A stretch of DNA of 64,000 nt from Latrodectus hesperus (lineage: Eukaryota > Arthropoda > Arachnida > Araneae > Theridiidae), in contig CM075852.1 in the NCBI GenBank assembly GCA_037975125.1, positions 16,381,319 to 16,445,318 of the forward strand, given 5' to 3'. Below, in pieces: positions 1 to 15,439 of the stretch. Both the position numbers and the translations under genes were made by a program. The notes under the pieces are model-generated. The model searched no databases. It saw only the letters and a program-made list of their open reading frames with translations, and was not told the origin of the DNA. Each line of letters begins with the position of its first letter. The first letter of the stretch is position 1.

Positions 1-567
1 AGATTTATAACAATTGGTAAACAATAATGGGCAATTTTGATCTTTCATTTTTTAACAAAGGTATAAAGTATTGCCATTAAGTAATGATGATTATTTCAAT
101 TATAAATTAGTTTTTAGATGTAAATGAAAATAGTTTTGGAATAGATACGAGATAACTGGCATTGAATTTATTCATTTAGATTATCAATACTTTCATTTTG
201 GTTTTTAAATTGAATAAAGAAGTGTTTATCAGCGTGTCACAAAAATATCCTTATGTGAAAATTTCTTATATATATTTTTTTAATCAAGTAAAAACAAATT
301 TACTATCATCAAATGAATTTTTAAGAAAAAGTTATTATTAATTACCAAAACAATATATTTCGTGAATTGTATTTTGCATGTTACACATGTTATTTAAATA
401 GGCACTTTTCTGGATATTTAATTTCTTCGCAATTGCACGTGAGGAACATTGAACCAAATGATTTCACTTAAGGATGCGTATGTTTAACAATGTGCGTTAT
501 TTAATAACATCATAAAATAAGATTAATACATATTAAAAATTAAAGCACAGCATAAGTTTTATTTCAG

Positions 568-833
568 TTCTTCAGGGGTTAATTTTGTTCATAAAACTAA
601 TATCTGAAGTCTCTATATGGGAAGACATAAAAGAAAATTTTGTAACCTTTAAAGATTATGCTAATGTGCATTCTCTATCGCCATTGCATACATCATCATC
701 TTATATATCGATATATTTTCTAATAATTCATTCATACCTCACTTTACTTCCAAAAACTGATCATGAAGCAGTAGTAGAAAAACTCAAAGTAGAAAAAGTT
801 CGATTAACGGAAAGTCTATTTGTCGGATCCTAA
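568..833 (+). other. candidate terminal exon (weak)
   Basis: An open frame of about 88 codons runs from a plausible splice acceptor (pyrimidine-rich stretch ending TTTCAG at 562-567) to a TAA at 831-833. There is no ATG at its start; the frame simply stays open from the acceptor. The C-terminal part (EAVVEKLKVEKVRLTESLF) is charged and helix-like, less biased than random AT-rich translation. I recognise no domain. No partner exon was found. It may be a chance open stretch. Confidence 0.15.
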
Positions 834-941
834 ATAAGACAGGAATGTGAAAAATGTGTTCATTAAAGTGAAAATAACTGCTATTTACCATGAATTAATA
901 ATACTGTCAATGATGTAAAATGATTTAAAATTAGAGTCATC

Positions 942-989
942 AACCAAAAGAAGCTTAAAGCCAATTTTGGCTTTAAGCTTCTTTTGGTT
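942..989. repeat. perfect 23-bp inverted repeat (hairpin)
   Basis: The arms 942-964 and 967-989 are exact reverse complements separated by two bases. The arm begins AACCAAAAGAAGCTTAAAGC. A transcript from either strand would fold into a 23-bp stem. No target-site duplication was recognised around it, so it is not clearly a MITE. Confidence 0.9.
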
Positions 990-1950
990 AAAATAAAAAA
1001 TCGTTAATAAAGGTTTGAACACCTCTAGTCCATTTGATACAATTTCTTGAATTTGACCATATTTTCTATAAGTTGTACAATCAATTTAAAGTCAAGTAAT
1101 TATCCTTAGACTTATAGAGTAAACTGTGCGAATGGCTGAGAATGAGAAATGTATATAACACCAAGAGAAAGAACATTCTAAAAATTTCCAGTGAATTGAA
1201 AGTTAAGTGAATACACGATACTATTTAATTCTTTACTTTTAGATATACTCGTATATCGATGATTAAAATTCTACGAGACTACGCAATTTCATTCATTAAA
1301 ATGAAAGCGAAAGCAACTATTCCAGCAAACAATTTTACTATAAAATCTGACTGTAGATTGTATATTGATTATTATACATCCTGAACACTGTTTAGCCATC
1401 ACATTACTGCAGCTGTAGGCATGCAGTTTGGATTAATACAACAAAATCCTTGGATACACCATAAAACTATCTTTACTAGCATTTGCAGCTTGGAATACAT
1501 GATGATGTGTAGTATTCAGAGGTAGATTATGAATATTTCATTCACTTCAGTTTTTACGTGTTTGTTAACGTGTTGCAGGATGAATCACAGTTTATCTTAG
1601 AAACTAACTCTGTCTCAAAAGAACATGGTCTAAATGACATGTTAGCGACTCCACTTTAATCATTAATTTTTTGATCAGACAGATAGAAGAACACAGTTTT
1701 GTAATAGAGAGAAAAAATATATTTTGCTTAGCTTTCTGATGTCTCATTAACAGCAAATGTCGTCATACTGATGTCTAGTGCAACACTGTTAAGTTACTTA
1801 CAGATAGATACGCCTACACGTCAACGGATGGAATGAGTGTGCAAGACGTGCGTGCAATGAGTGTACACGTCACTCGTTGCACCCTGTTTTATGGTTTCTT
1901 CTCGATTCCACTCTTCTGCAACAGAAATATGCTGACCATCTTCTAAAGTT
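990..1950. other. intergenic, no gene seen
   Basis: AT-rich sequence with a slightly GC-richer patch at about 1790-1900 that holds short ACGT-containing direct repeats (around ACACGTCA). No coding, RNA or transposon signature was recognised. Confidence 0.5.
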
Positions 1951-2214
1951 GTAACACTTCACTAAAACTGTGACTCTTCTCTAAATCTGTGACACTTCAC
2001 AAAAGCTGTGGTTGGTTGGTTTGTCACTCAACGGTCATTTTTTGCTCACGAAGGCTAATTAGACCGGGACCTACGGCTTAAAGTGGATTCCGAACCACTA
2101 CAAACATCCATGCCCAATGTGGGATTCGAACCCACGAACTGTGAACCGAAGGCAAGAGCGCTAACCATTCGGCTGCCAGCTCGGCCACTAAAGCTGTGAC
2201 ACTTCACTAAAGTT
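1951..2214. repeat. 19-bp minisatellite interrupted by a SINE
   Basis: Units of the type GTGACACTTCACTAAAGCT start at 1951, 1970 and 1989 with exact 19-bp spacing. The array resumes at 2187-2214, after the tRNA-like SINE. The SINE therefore interrupts a pre-existing short array. Confidence 0.75.
2011..2186 (-). mobile_element. tRNA-headed SINE (family A)
   Basis: On the minus strand the element opens with a tRNA-like head: an A-box-like GAATGGTTAGCGC and a canonical B box GGGTTCGAATCCC, followed by TTGGGCATGGATG. It lacks a regular acceptor stem and extends past the tRNA-like part, so I call a SINE rather than a tRNA gene. Polymerase III would transcribe it leftwards. Confidence 0.8.
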
Positions 2215-4503
<2,289 letters not shown>

Positions 4504-4636
4504 AGTAACTGTGCGAGTATTTTTTTCAGTCATTTTTGTCTCTTATTGCTTCGTGCTCTTGGTGACTAAGATAATTGTATGCTCAATCATTCATGAAACA
4601 AATATTAATAATGCATTTCATTTTATATTATTTTAA

Positions 4637-4638
<2 letters not shown>

Positions 4639-4690
<52 letters not shown>
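4639..4690. repeat. (TA)n microsatellite
   Basis: About 50 bp of TA repeats, 140 bp after the previous tract. Confidence 0.98.
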
Positions 4691-5039
4691 GGAAACTCCG
4701 AAATGGTTGGAAATGAAAACAATTTATTGACACTCAATGAAATATTCACAGATTCTTGAACAAAAAAATAGGGAATGTGCCAAAACCAAAAACAAAAAAG
4801 AAAAGAACAATTTATCTTCAAATAAGCAGTATACAAGGGTCCCTTCTTGGGATACAAATTGTTTTGTACAAACATTCATCATTTAGGAATGTTGCAATCT
4901 CTATTAGAGATGCAGGATCGACTGTGCCAATTTATACTTGCAAGCAGATCGTGAATAGTACTGTGAGAAATTTATACCCATTCTCGAAAAATACAGGTTC
5001 TTGTTTTTAAAGTGTTAGAAATGATTGTACAGAGGGGAA

Positions 5040-5614
5040 AGACATCTCCCGAGCATGTCCCAGTCATGCTCTATTAGGTTCAGACAGGGCGGATGGCTTT
5101 GCCATTCCCTTTGAAGCAGTGTTTAAAGTTTTAGATTTGTTGACGATGCGAACGCTATGTACCTGCGTGTTATTGCCTATAAACATATCGCCAGTACTCA
5201 TGGCTTCCAAGTATGGAAGAACATATTGGTCAAGGAAATTTTGTCAATTGGTCAATTATCATCCCGATAGATAATTGCTAAAATACGAATAATAAATAAT
5301 CGCATTATCTATAATGTTTGGCAACGCGAGTTCTATGTACCCGTGCGTTTTCACCTATAAATATGTCACCAGGACACATACCTGCCAAGTGTGTATGAAC
5401 ATATTGGTCGAAGACTGTATCCCGATAAATAATTGCTGTCACTAAGCAGACAGGAACTATGTTAGATTATGTGACTGTAAATGTGTCTTTCATACTGGGA
5501 GCTTGAGATTGAGTTCCTCCGATTTTCCAAATTCGTATCTATTAGGAATCTTTGTTTATATGGTATTGGAACTCATCGATGAACAATAAATTGTCCTTTT
5601 GCTGTGAGTTCTTA
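5040..5614 (-). pseudogene. Tc1-like transposase fossil
   Basis: Reading leftwards from about 5610, fragments match the order of a Tc1 DDE transposase. The first catalytic region is LLFIDEFQYHI near 5595-5565 (D retained in IDEF). A second region like the QDNARPH block appears twice, as GDIFIGENARVHRTRVA near 5330-5390 and as GDMFIGNNTQVHSVRIV near 5130-5190. The third region is LIEHDWDMLGR near 5050-5085, carrying the third acidic residue. The second catalytic D is lost in both copies (E or N). The frame is broken several times. Duplication of the second block suggests a local tandem duplication or two nested copies. The upstream, N-terminal end stops where the LTR at 5615 begins. Confidence 0.7.
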
Positions 5615-6170
5615 TTCTTACAAAACTTGTAAATAGTTTTTTTTGTATTCGTCTACAGATATCGCAGACAAAGCCGAGCTCAAATTCTGGGACAAAAATC
5701 GAGAGATATAAGCTAACGTTAAGAACGACTTATCCAGTGATTTGGCGACTTGGAAACCACTTGGCGAGATTCTTGGCGACTACTCTGCGAGATTTGGTGA
5801 GAAATGGGTAGCTCTGGAAACTTCCACCACTTAATCTCTAGGGCCATTATTGAGCGAAATGATCTGGAAGTTTCCAGAACCTTGGAGGAAGACCTAGTCT
5901 TTCACGCAAAGTAAGCTTTAAATACTACCGTTCCGTGGATCGAGTCAGTTTTTGAGTATCAGCGGTAGTCATAAGCTAGCTGTCTGTCTGGGGTATTTGA
6001 AGACCTCTGATTTGGGAGATGTTTACCGTGGAATTGATACTGTATAATTGTGATTCGTAACTGCTGGTTTTTTCCGGCATCTTGTACAAAGTTCTGCAAA
6101 TAAAACTCCTGTGATTGTTCAGAGTTTATTTCATCGACTCTCAATCAACACAAACCCCGAAATTGTGGAT
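5615..6170 (+). mobile_element. degenerate solo LTR (same family as 22.1 kb)
   Basis: It aligns by eye with the reverse complement of the 22.09-22.69 kb LTR. Shared landmarks in order are TTACAAA..TTGTAAATA, a CAAATTCTGGGAC-type block, repeated TTGGCGA heptamers at 5740-5795, GTTTCCAGAACCTTGG, a TATA-like TTTAAATACTACCG near 5918-5930, AATAAA near 6100, and CTCTCAATCAACAC near the 3' end. No internal coding region was recognised downstream. It directly abuts the Tc1 fossil, so it may have inserted into it. The exact ends are uncertain. Confidence 0.65.
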
Positions 6171-7003
6171 GTGATCCAGAACTCATTGCAACCGAGTTCT
6201 GCTGTGAGACGATGTTAGTAGATACAAACTGACGATCATCTGGAATGCATGTAAGCAGTTTGTCGGGATATCACTATTCCTGATGACATCACAGAGTTCG
6301 AAGAAAGTTGACTTGTTGAACTTATCCTGTAATTCCAAGCTTATATATACAATCAAAGATCTTCGCGAGCTGTTATAATTACAGAATATATATCCAGTAC
6401 CAGGGCTTCATGACTTTATGTCTTCATTTTAAAAGCTATTTCACAGGTGACTGATGATTCAAAGGATGATTTTTAAGTCACGGGTAACCTCTTACGGTAA
6501 TTATTTAGAACGGATCGTCCTAATGCACATACCAACATATGTTTTTACTCAAATATCTTCGACGATTCATTTTCAGAAATTTAGAACTAAGAAATTAACA
6601 CTAGATCAACGTAATATCTAACGCAATGAAATAATTTGCACAAATGCTGAAATGAACCGGTTTTATATTATATCGCATTATGCAATTCTATACATTGTTA
6701 TGCAAGTATTTTATAGTGAATTACTTTTGAATCCCAATACGCATTTCATAATCAAATTTCGTTAGTATAATCTTATTTCTTCTCAAGTTATACTGATTTT
6801 ACTCTTTGTTGCTTATTTTTCGAGACAGACTGTGTACATTTTTTTCATTTATTTATTATTTCTTTTTTCCCCTAAGAGCGTAAGTCCAAGCTCACTGTTT
6901 TTAATTTACTTAGAATTTGCGTATCTATCAAAATACATATATACCATCTTGAAATGAGATAGGAAAGGCTATTTGTTTGCTTTTCATATTAAATTTTAAT
7001 AAT

Positions 7004-7008
<5 letters not shown>
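6171..7008. other. intergenic; unresolved GC-moderate patch
   Basis: The stretch 6171-6540 is less AT-rich than its surroundings. It may be internal retroelement or Tc1 sequence, but I could not place it in a family. From 6540 on it is plain AT-rich DNA. Confidence 0.4.

Positions 7009-7009
<1 letters not shown>

Positions 7010-7052
<43 letters not shown>
7010..7052. repeat. (TA)n microsatellite
   Basis: About 43 bp of TA following an ATA-rich lead-in. Confidence 0.97.
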
Positions 7053-7057
<5 letters not shown>

Positions 7058-8074
7058 TTTCATAATGAGATTATATGTTATTTGTCAATGAAGTAACTTT
7101 AAATTAATACTATAAAAACATATATTATATTTAATGAGTATGTGTAAAATGTGCTTAAGAAAATTCATATAATTAAAAAAATATATTTCAATATATTATT
7201 GTTTTGGATTTTTTTCTAAAATCATTTGGATCGTATTAAAATTTTGAGTTAAAAACCTTACGAATGTTTAGTCAATAACTTGAAAAATTCGAAGAAATAA
7301 AATAAAAAAGTCTTAAACTTTTAAATTAAAATTCCTTTATAAGTATAAATTTTAAACAGATTTCTAAGAAATATCCATTTAATAGTTTAACTGTATATTT
7401 CTTAGAACAATTAGATGTCATTAAAATTTCGAATCAAATGCTTCAGAATTTTTTAATAAATGACTAGAAAAATTTGAAAATAGTAAAAAATGTTGAATCA
7501 TTCAATCAAAATTCCTTTACAAGATTTGAGATGTTTACTTTATCGATTATTCAACTGTGATAGCATTGTTTAATAATCATCCAATTAAAATATAATACAA
7601 AATATTAATATATTTATAAAAACATTGGTTACAGTATTTTTTTAATCATATAAATATGAATGATAAGTTTTAAGCAATTAAAAAATAATTTTCAAATAAT
7701 TTAAAACTTTCGGCTTAATTATCATTATTAAAATTGTGCGAATGAAGAAATCGTGTGCTTAAATCACTCTTCGGCTACAACAAAGAGTTGTCTTTTGACT
7801 TTGACCTTTAGACAGAAATTACGTGATATGATTTCGCTCTGTGTTCGCTGACATGGGACTATAATGTATTGAAGATCGGCCGGGACACGCACTTGTCTAA
7901 CCGAAAAGTTTCCAATGCGATGACGAGTTCACCATTTCTGCCCGGAAGATTTCAGAAGCTTTGGTTCCCATACGGTATTGCTGACATGGTAATTTTTTTC
8001 CCAAAATTACCTTTGAAATATTTTTGTAACTTTTTACGATTTTTTTAATGAAAGAATATATAGTTTTAAGAAAT
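7053..8074. other. intergenic; 7735-7990 unexplained
   Basis: AT-rich to 7735. The segment 7735-7990 is noticeably richer in G and C, with CpGs (GATCGGCCGGGACACGC near 7877), and sits in otherwise AT-rich DNA. It has no open frame and no family resemblance that I recognise. It could be a degraded repeat. Confidence 0.4.
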
Positions 8075-10005
<1,931 letters not shown>

Positions 10006-10098
10006 AGGATAAGATATAAGGTGTGGAAGATATAAATTGTAGGATGAGATATAAGGTGTGGAAGATATAAATTGTAGGATGAGATATAAGGTGTGGAA
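10006..10098. repeat. 35-bp tandem repeat, about 2.6 copies
   Basis: Units start at 10006, 10041 and 10076 with exact 35-bp spacing (core GATATAAGGTGTGGAAGATA). The array lies directly 5' of the Tc1 pseudogene, so it could be a subterminal repeat of that transposon. Confidence 0.9.
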
Positions 10099-10178
10099 CC
10101 GACAGAGTGAGCATTATTCGCGACGTTATTTCTGCTTGATAAATAATCGTTGAAAGTTCACACTTGTCGCAAAAGATG

Positions 10179-11200
10179 CCAGACCATTGTCGATGGAATC
10201 GGTTCCAGAAGACACACGAGTTTATGAGGAGCATGATGATCCGACTCAGGAGGTCAAGTTGGTCCTTGCTGCAAATCGCAGCTGAAAAATACCTGAACGC
10301 GTCCACAATGCACTGGCTGTGGTCAAGATGGTTGAAACAAGGAACTGTGGAACATTTACTGGGCAGCCACAGTGACATTAGCATAGATTGACGCGTCCAA
10401 CTGGAGACTGTGATGGCCCAGCCAAGCAAATATACAGAAATTCTGCAACATCTGCAAGATACTCTGGATGCTCCTTATCGAACATAATCAGTTGCAGTCG
10501 ATTGGTTGCTGGTGGCCTGTGCACATGGCGTCCGTTAAGAAGACTGCCATTGACCCCACAGCATAGACGCAACGTCTGGAATTTTGACGAATTACAGCGA
10601 TGTGGACGATGGAGTGACACAGGATCGTCTTCTCAGACGGAGTGAGTCACGCCTCTACCTCTTTATTGATATTCACCGCATACGAGTGTGGCGTCGACTT
10701 GGAGTCAGGTCCAGTTCTGCAGCAATTGTGAAACTACCCACTGCTCGACAACGCAGCATCGTGGTTTGTGGCGCCATCGCGTACATTTCCAGGTCACATA
10801 TAGTTTATATTCACGGCACTAAGACCGCCCAACGTTACGTGGATGATGTGCTACGGCCGTTGACACACCTCTACCTTCAGAGGGTGCCCAATGCTCTTTA
10901 TTGGCCGGATAACGCACGGCAGAAAATTCCTCGTATCAATCAATTTGCCCTCCAAGGTGTACAGCTGCTTCCCTGGCCCCCATGCTTGCTAAACCCCTCA
11001 CCAATCGAACCCGTTTGGGATATGTTTGGACGTTATTTGCAAACCCTGCCATTGCCTCCTTCAGAAGACGCAGTTTGGCAAATGATTGACAAAGAGTGAA
11101 GAGTCGTTGGTCGGGATGCCATCCGTACTCACCACTGACTCTGTGCCTAGACGTGTTGCTACGTGTATCACCGTCCACGGTGGTCTAAACTGGCTCAACC
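10179..11200 (+). pseudogene. Tc1/mariner-superfamily transposase, frameshifted
   Basis: This would be a DDE transposase that cuts and pastes a Tc1-type element at TA sites. The start is MPDHCRWNRF at 10179. The N-terminal helix-turn-helix part includes LQIAAEKYLNASTMHWLWSR, then RRLPLTPQHRRN near 10540. The catalytic core follows in another frame: RIRVWRRLGVRSS near 10680, TAQRYVDDVLRPLTHLYLQ near 10828-10885, YWPDNAR near 10900 (second D kept), and PSPIEPVWDMFGR near 11000 (third acidic residue kept). The usual FSDESRF block reads RSESRL, so the first D appears lost. The C-terminus SVPRRVATCITVHGGLN lies in the frame from 11140. At least two frameshifts and a stop near 11097 break it. No terminal inverted repeats are visible; the right flank runs into (TA)n. 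Confidence 0.9.
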
Positions 11201-11294
11201 CGGTTCTCGCTATGTATTTAGCATATCACTCCGAAATACAAATAACTTATTCTTCGTTAATGATCTTCTTTGTTGGCCGAGCTTATTTGCTTTC

Positions 11295-11297
<3 letters not shown>

Positions 11298-11372
<75 letters not shown>
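11298..11372. repeat. (TA)n microsatellite
   Basis: About 75 bp of TA, just past the 3' end of the Tc1 pseudogene. Confidence 0.99.
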
Positions 11373-11375
<3 letters not shown>

Positions 11376-12180
11376 TATCAAAAGTTTTAAAATTTGAGAA
11401 TTTATTGTGCCTATGCATAGATATTAATTATTAAAAAATACTTTAAGCTTTTATACTTTTTCTTAGCTCTTTGTATTTTGATGAAATTTAAAATTATGAG
11501 TCAAACTGGAAGAAAAATAATTATCAATAAAAAATGTATCTATGTAAAGAAAAGTTGAAATAATGAAGATATAAAGAAAATTCACTCTAAATACTGTATT
11601 GAATGGGAATATACTTTAAGAAAACAATTTCTTATTTCAATAAAGATATTAAATTAAAATAATTTATTTCACATAAGTATTATTTATTCTTTTTTAATTG
11701 CATAACTTTTATTTAATGTATCATTTTCAAATTCCTCAAAATTTTCTTGTGCATTTTAGAAATAAATTAATTTATTTTTGAAAATGAAAAAGAAAACAAA
11801 TATAGAAAAATTAAAGTTTTTTTTCAAATAAATTAATAATAGTTTATTTATTTCAAATTAATATTAATTTATTTGAAATAAATTTTAAGGCAAACAATAT
11901 TGTTAGCAAAATGAGAAAAATTTATTACCAATATTCATAACGCTTATGAACATAAAATCTCATTTCTTTTATCTGAAAATGTCTAAAACAAGTGTTGCAT
12001 GCTTTATTCTTTTAAATTTAGCGTAGTACGTGATTTCAGTAAAATATTCCCATGGGAGTTCTCAGCGTATAAAAAAATGAAAAAGGGAAGCCAGCGTAAA
12101 ATGGCACACCGAAATAGGTAGCTGAAACAAGGTCATAGCGATGGGATCGATTAATCTCACGTCTGTGAGTAAAGATAAAA
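11373..12180. other. AT-rich intergenic with a 17-bp inverted repeat
   Basis: The arms TTTCAAATAAATTAATA at 11822-11838 and its exact complement at 11862-11878 form an AT-rich palindrome. Otherwise no feature was recognised. Confidence 0.6.
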
Positions 12181-12202
12181 CGGTGTTATTGTAACAGAAA
12201 GC

Positions 12203-12379
12203 TATCGATATTTCCTTTACAATAAGTGATACCCTTTCATTTTCTGTTTTAATTATTATAAACTATTTCTATCGATATTTAATTAATTTTAGCGATATCG
12301 AAATTTACCCGTTTTAACGAAGTGAATTGAAAACTGTAAGTGAGGTTTAAGAATTAAAAAATAAATTATAATATCGATA
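12203..12379. promoter_or_regulatory. cluster of three TATCGATA motifs
   Basis: TATCGATA, a palindrome, occurs at 12203-12210, 12270-12277 and 12372-12379; a related GCGATATCGAA lies near 12291. In Drosophila this 8-mer is the DNA replication-related element bound by DREF. Whether it is functional here is unknown. No adjacent gene was identified. Confidence 0.25.
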
Positions 12380-12605
12380 AATTTTATTTAGTTAAATCAT
12401 TTTGCATTGTATTTGAAGACATGTGGGACAATGCTTTTATTAAGTGATATGGTTTTGCAGTGTTCTGCTTTGCTTTTGAAAAACCTCAGTGTTTTTAAAA
12501 AGAAATATAATATGCTTAATATTGTCTAGAACTTTTAATGTCTAGAATATTCAAGAATATTGAGTTTTTCTGAGATATAATAGTATCATATATGTTTTAG
12601 TCAAT

Positions 12606-12814
12606 CAATAATAATAATAGAAACAATTAATATATATTCAATTTAGTTGTTTTTAGTTGAATCAGATGTTTTGGTTTTTCAATAATAATAATAGAAACAA
12701 TTAATAAATATTCAATTTAGTTGTTTTTAGTTGAATCAGATGTTTTAGTTTTTCAATAATAATAATAGAAACAATTAATATATATTCAATTTAGTTGTTT
12801 TTAGTTGAATCAGA
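12606..12814. repeat. 74-bp tandem repeat, about 2.8 copies
   Basis: Units starting CAATAATAATAATAGAAACA begin at 12606, 12680 and 12754, giving an exact 74-bp period with few substitutions. The array is recent or homogenised. The sequence up to 13346 is plain AT-rich. Confidence 0.95.
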
Positions 12815-13342
12815 CTATTTCAAAGACAAAAGAAAGTATTCCAAATCCCAGTACCAGCATATACAGTTGAGGTGAGATTCGAAAATGTGAACTGCTAATC
12901 TGTAGGCTAGAGCGTGGACTATTCAGATATCAACTTGTTAATTATTCTAATATTATAAATTGTAATGCACTATTCAGATGATTGAGTATTCAAAATTTTA
13001 AAATGACATCAATCATAATATAGTGAAATTTTTGTGGCCTCATTTATTTTGATTTATAATAAGTGTACAAAAGGATTATCAACGTTTTATTCATATTAAA
13101 AATAGATACTTTAATCTCTTTAAATTAGTATTTCTTATTGAATTTAAATATTTTTCTACATGGGAAAATAAGTACTAAAAAATTTCAAAGCTTCTAGGAA
13201 TATTTAATAATTAGTATAAACATATATTGAATGTTTAAATGAATAAATCGTCTATTCAGATAAAATTTCTATAAATATATAAAATCTGAAATATGATCGG
13301 TGTGATAATTAATAATATCCTGTGATACTTTCTGTATCATTT

Positions 13343-13595
<253 letters not shown>

Positions 13596-14129
13596 GTATA
13601 TTATGTATATATAATTTATATATCAATTTTTTATCAATATTTGTATTTTTATTATAAGTTTGTGATTTTTTGGGATACCATATTCGGCAAACCAGATTTA
13701 AAGTTACTTGATTGAAAGGCTTGTTAGTGCGGAAGATGAAAGAAAGTTAGTGCAGAAGTGCCATCTAGAATATAGGAAACTTATGAATTATAAGTAACTT
13801 GTTGGAAAACCCTTTCAAGATCAATTAAGACGATAAGAAATAAGAACACCGTATTTAAAAACCAGTCGTATACACGTTAATTTTGTGACAGATGAGTTGA
13901 CGCAACACATTAAAGGAAACAGAACACATTTAGTGTAAGAGATAGCAAAATACGGATTACCAATCACTTGTTGGAAAATTTCTTCAGGATGATGGTAATG
14001 AATATAGTACAGGAATATATCAAAATGAACTAATACAGTTGTGTATAATGGCTGATAAAGAACAAAGCTGCTCTCATCTATAGCATTGAATACCATGTTA
14101 ATGCTCTACCGGTTTTATAAAACAAATTC

Positions 14130-14330
14130 ATATAGAAGCTATTATCCCTGGGATTCCACTCCTAGTTCTTGGTCTAATTAGCTCTTGATTGCAAGAAAAA
14201 ATCGTCGAGCAACAAGCAAACATGAAACTGTAATTTGATTCAAATCTGAAGGGAGATTCATCTTTGAGCAGGATAACAGGGTGTAGGTATGATGCCGTCA
14301 TTTCTGTGATCCAAATATCAATTTTACAGG
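14130..14330 (+). pseudogene. possible Tc1-like fragment
   Basis: The translation near 14235-14275 reads GRFIFEQDNRV followed by stops. This resembles the DESRF..DNRVRVW block of Tc1 transposases. Upstream ARKNRRATSKHE is compatible but unspecific. No other conserved block was found, so this is weak. The preceding 13590-14130 holds no recognised feature. Confidence 0.3.
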
Positions 14331-14560
14331 TTAAATTTGTCATCTGCTAAATATTTACTGGAAAGGAATAATTGCGTACTACCTAATAAAATATTATCAA
14401 TTTTATTAGATCGATAGCAATTATTTTAAAGCAGCTTTTAGAAATATGAGTATAGTTCGGGCATATGATAATGCATTGCAGTTTATGCAGAAACAACTTA
14501 CCCTTTTTTCATGATAAATTAATGAAATTAGTTGGACAGTTTATGTCTAATCATCTAAAT

Positions 14561-15121
14561 CATGGGTTCCCAAACTTTTTTTCTCGTGGACCAGTTTTAA
14601 AGTTTTACTGTTTTTGGTAGACTCCATGCTGCTCGATTTCTACTGTATTCCCAAAACTCCTAAAAATATCACCGTAAATTGGGGGTGTTAAGAAGAAAAA
14701 AAAAGTAGCACATTTTCTTGCGTCCTATTTATTAAAATAAAACTTGTGGTTATACAAAATTATAAACATTTACTATTACAAACAATTGACAAAAATTCAA
14801 CAATGAACTCTTAAATGTAAATAAGTAATAAAAAATTATCATACTTTTAATTAGACGGCACACGGGCGCCACTTTACAAGTCTCGACATGTGGTGTACAC
14901 TTGTACTATTATCTATTGTTCTATTCAGTTCTGTCTTTGAACTGAATCTCGAATATTTTTGAGTATCTATCTAGTGCATGATGCTACCTGCGTATGTTGA
15001 TTGGTAAATCAAAGCAAAAATTTTTGTTCTTTATTATGAAAACCAGAAAATATTTTGTGGACCTCCGTGTGGTCTCCTATGGAACCCTGGGGGTCCATCT
15101 GTACCACTCTTGGATCCTATG
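14561..15121. mobile_element. hAT-type non-autonomous element (MITE)
   Basis: The 561-bp element is flanked by an exact 8-bp target-site duplication ATCTAAAT (14553-14560 and 15122-15129), the size typical of hAT transposons. The left end CATGGGTTCCCAAACT matches the complement of the right end CATAGGATCCAAGAGT at 12 of 16 positions. Subterminal GTGGACC-type motifs occur at both ends (14587 and 15057). No transposase coding remains inside, so it must have been mobilised in trans. Confidence 0.85.
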
Positions 15122-15362
15122 ATCTAAATTTACCTCGAGGCGAGGGACTTTGCTTTCCCAATATCTTCACACTACTCAATTATTTCTTCTGAATATCCAA
15201 GTCATGGACTCGACATAGTCTAGTGGTAGGACAAAGCTCTTTCGAGATTTGGACCAGCTGCTGTTGAATATTTCGTATTTGCCTTCGACATGCACGTCCG
15301 TAGTTTATTTTCCGTTTGGGAGTTTTATGGATTTCTTCCCATGAGAAACATGTATACATACA

Positions 15363-15363
<1 letters not shown>

Positions 15364-15433
<70 letters not shown>
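15364..15433. repeat. (TA)n microsatellite
   Basis: About 70 bp of TA. The stretch 15130-15363 before it includes a weak A-box-like AGTCTAGTGGTAGGAC near 15219, possibly an old SINE trace. Confidence 0.98.

Positions 15434-15439
<6 letters not shown>

Noticed and set aside
4756..5010. 84-residue frame upstream of the Tc1 fossil
   Set aside because: No recognised motif; it may be transposon 3' sequence read in the wrong strand.
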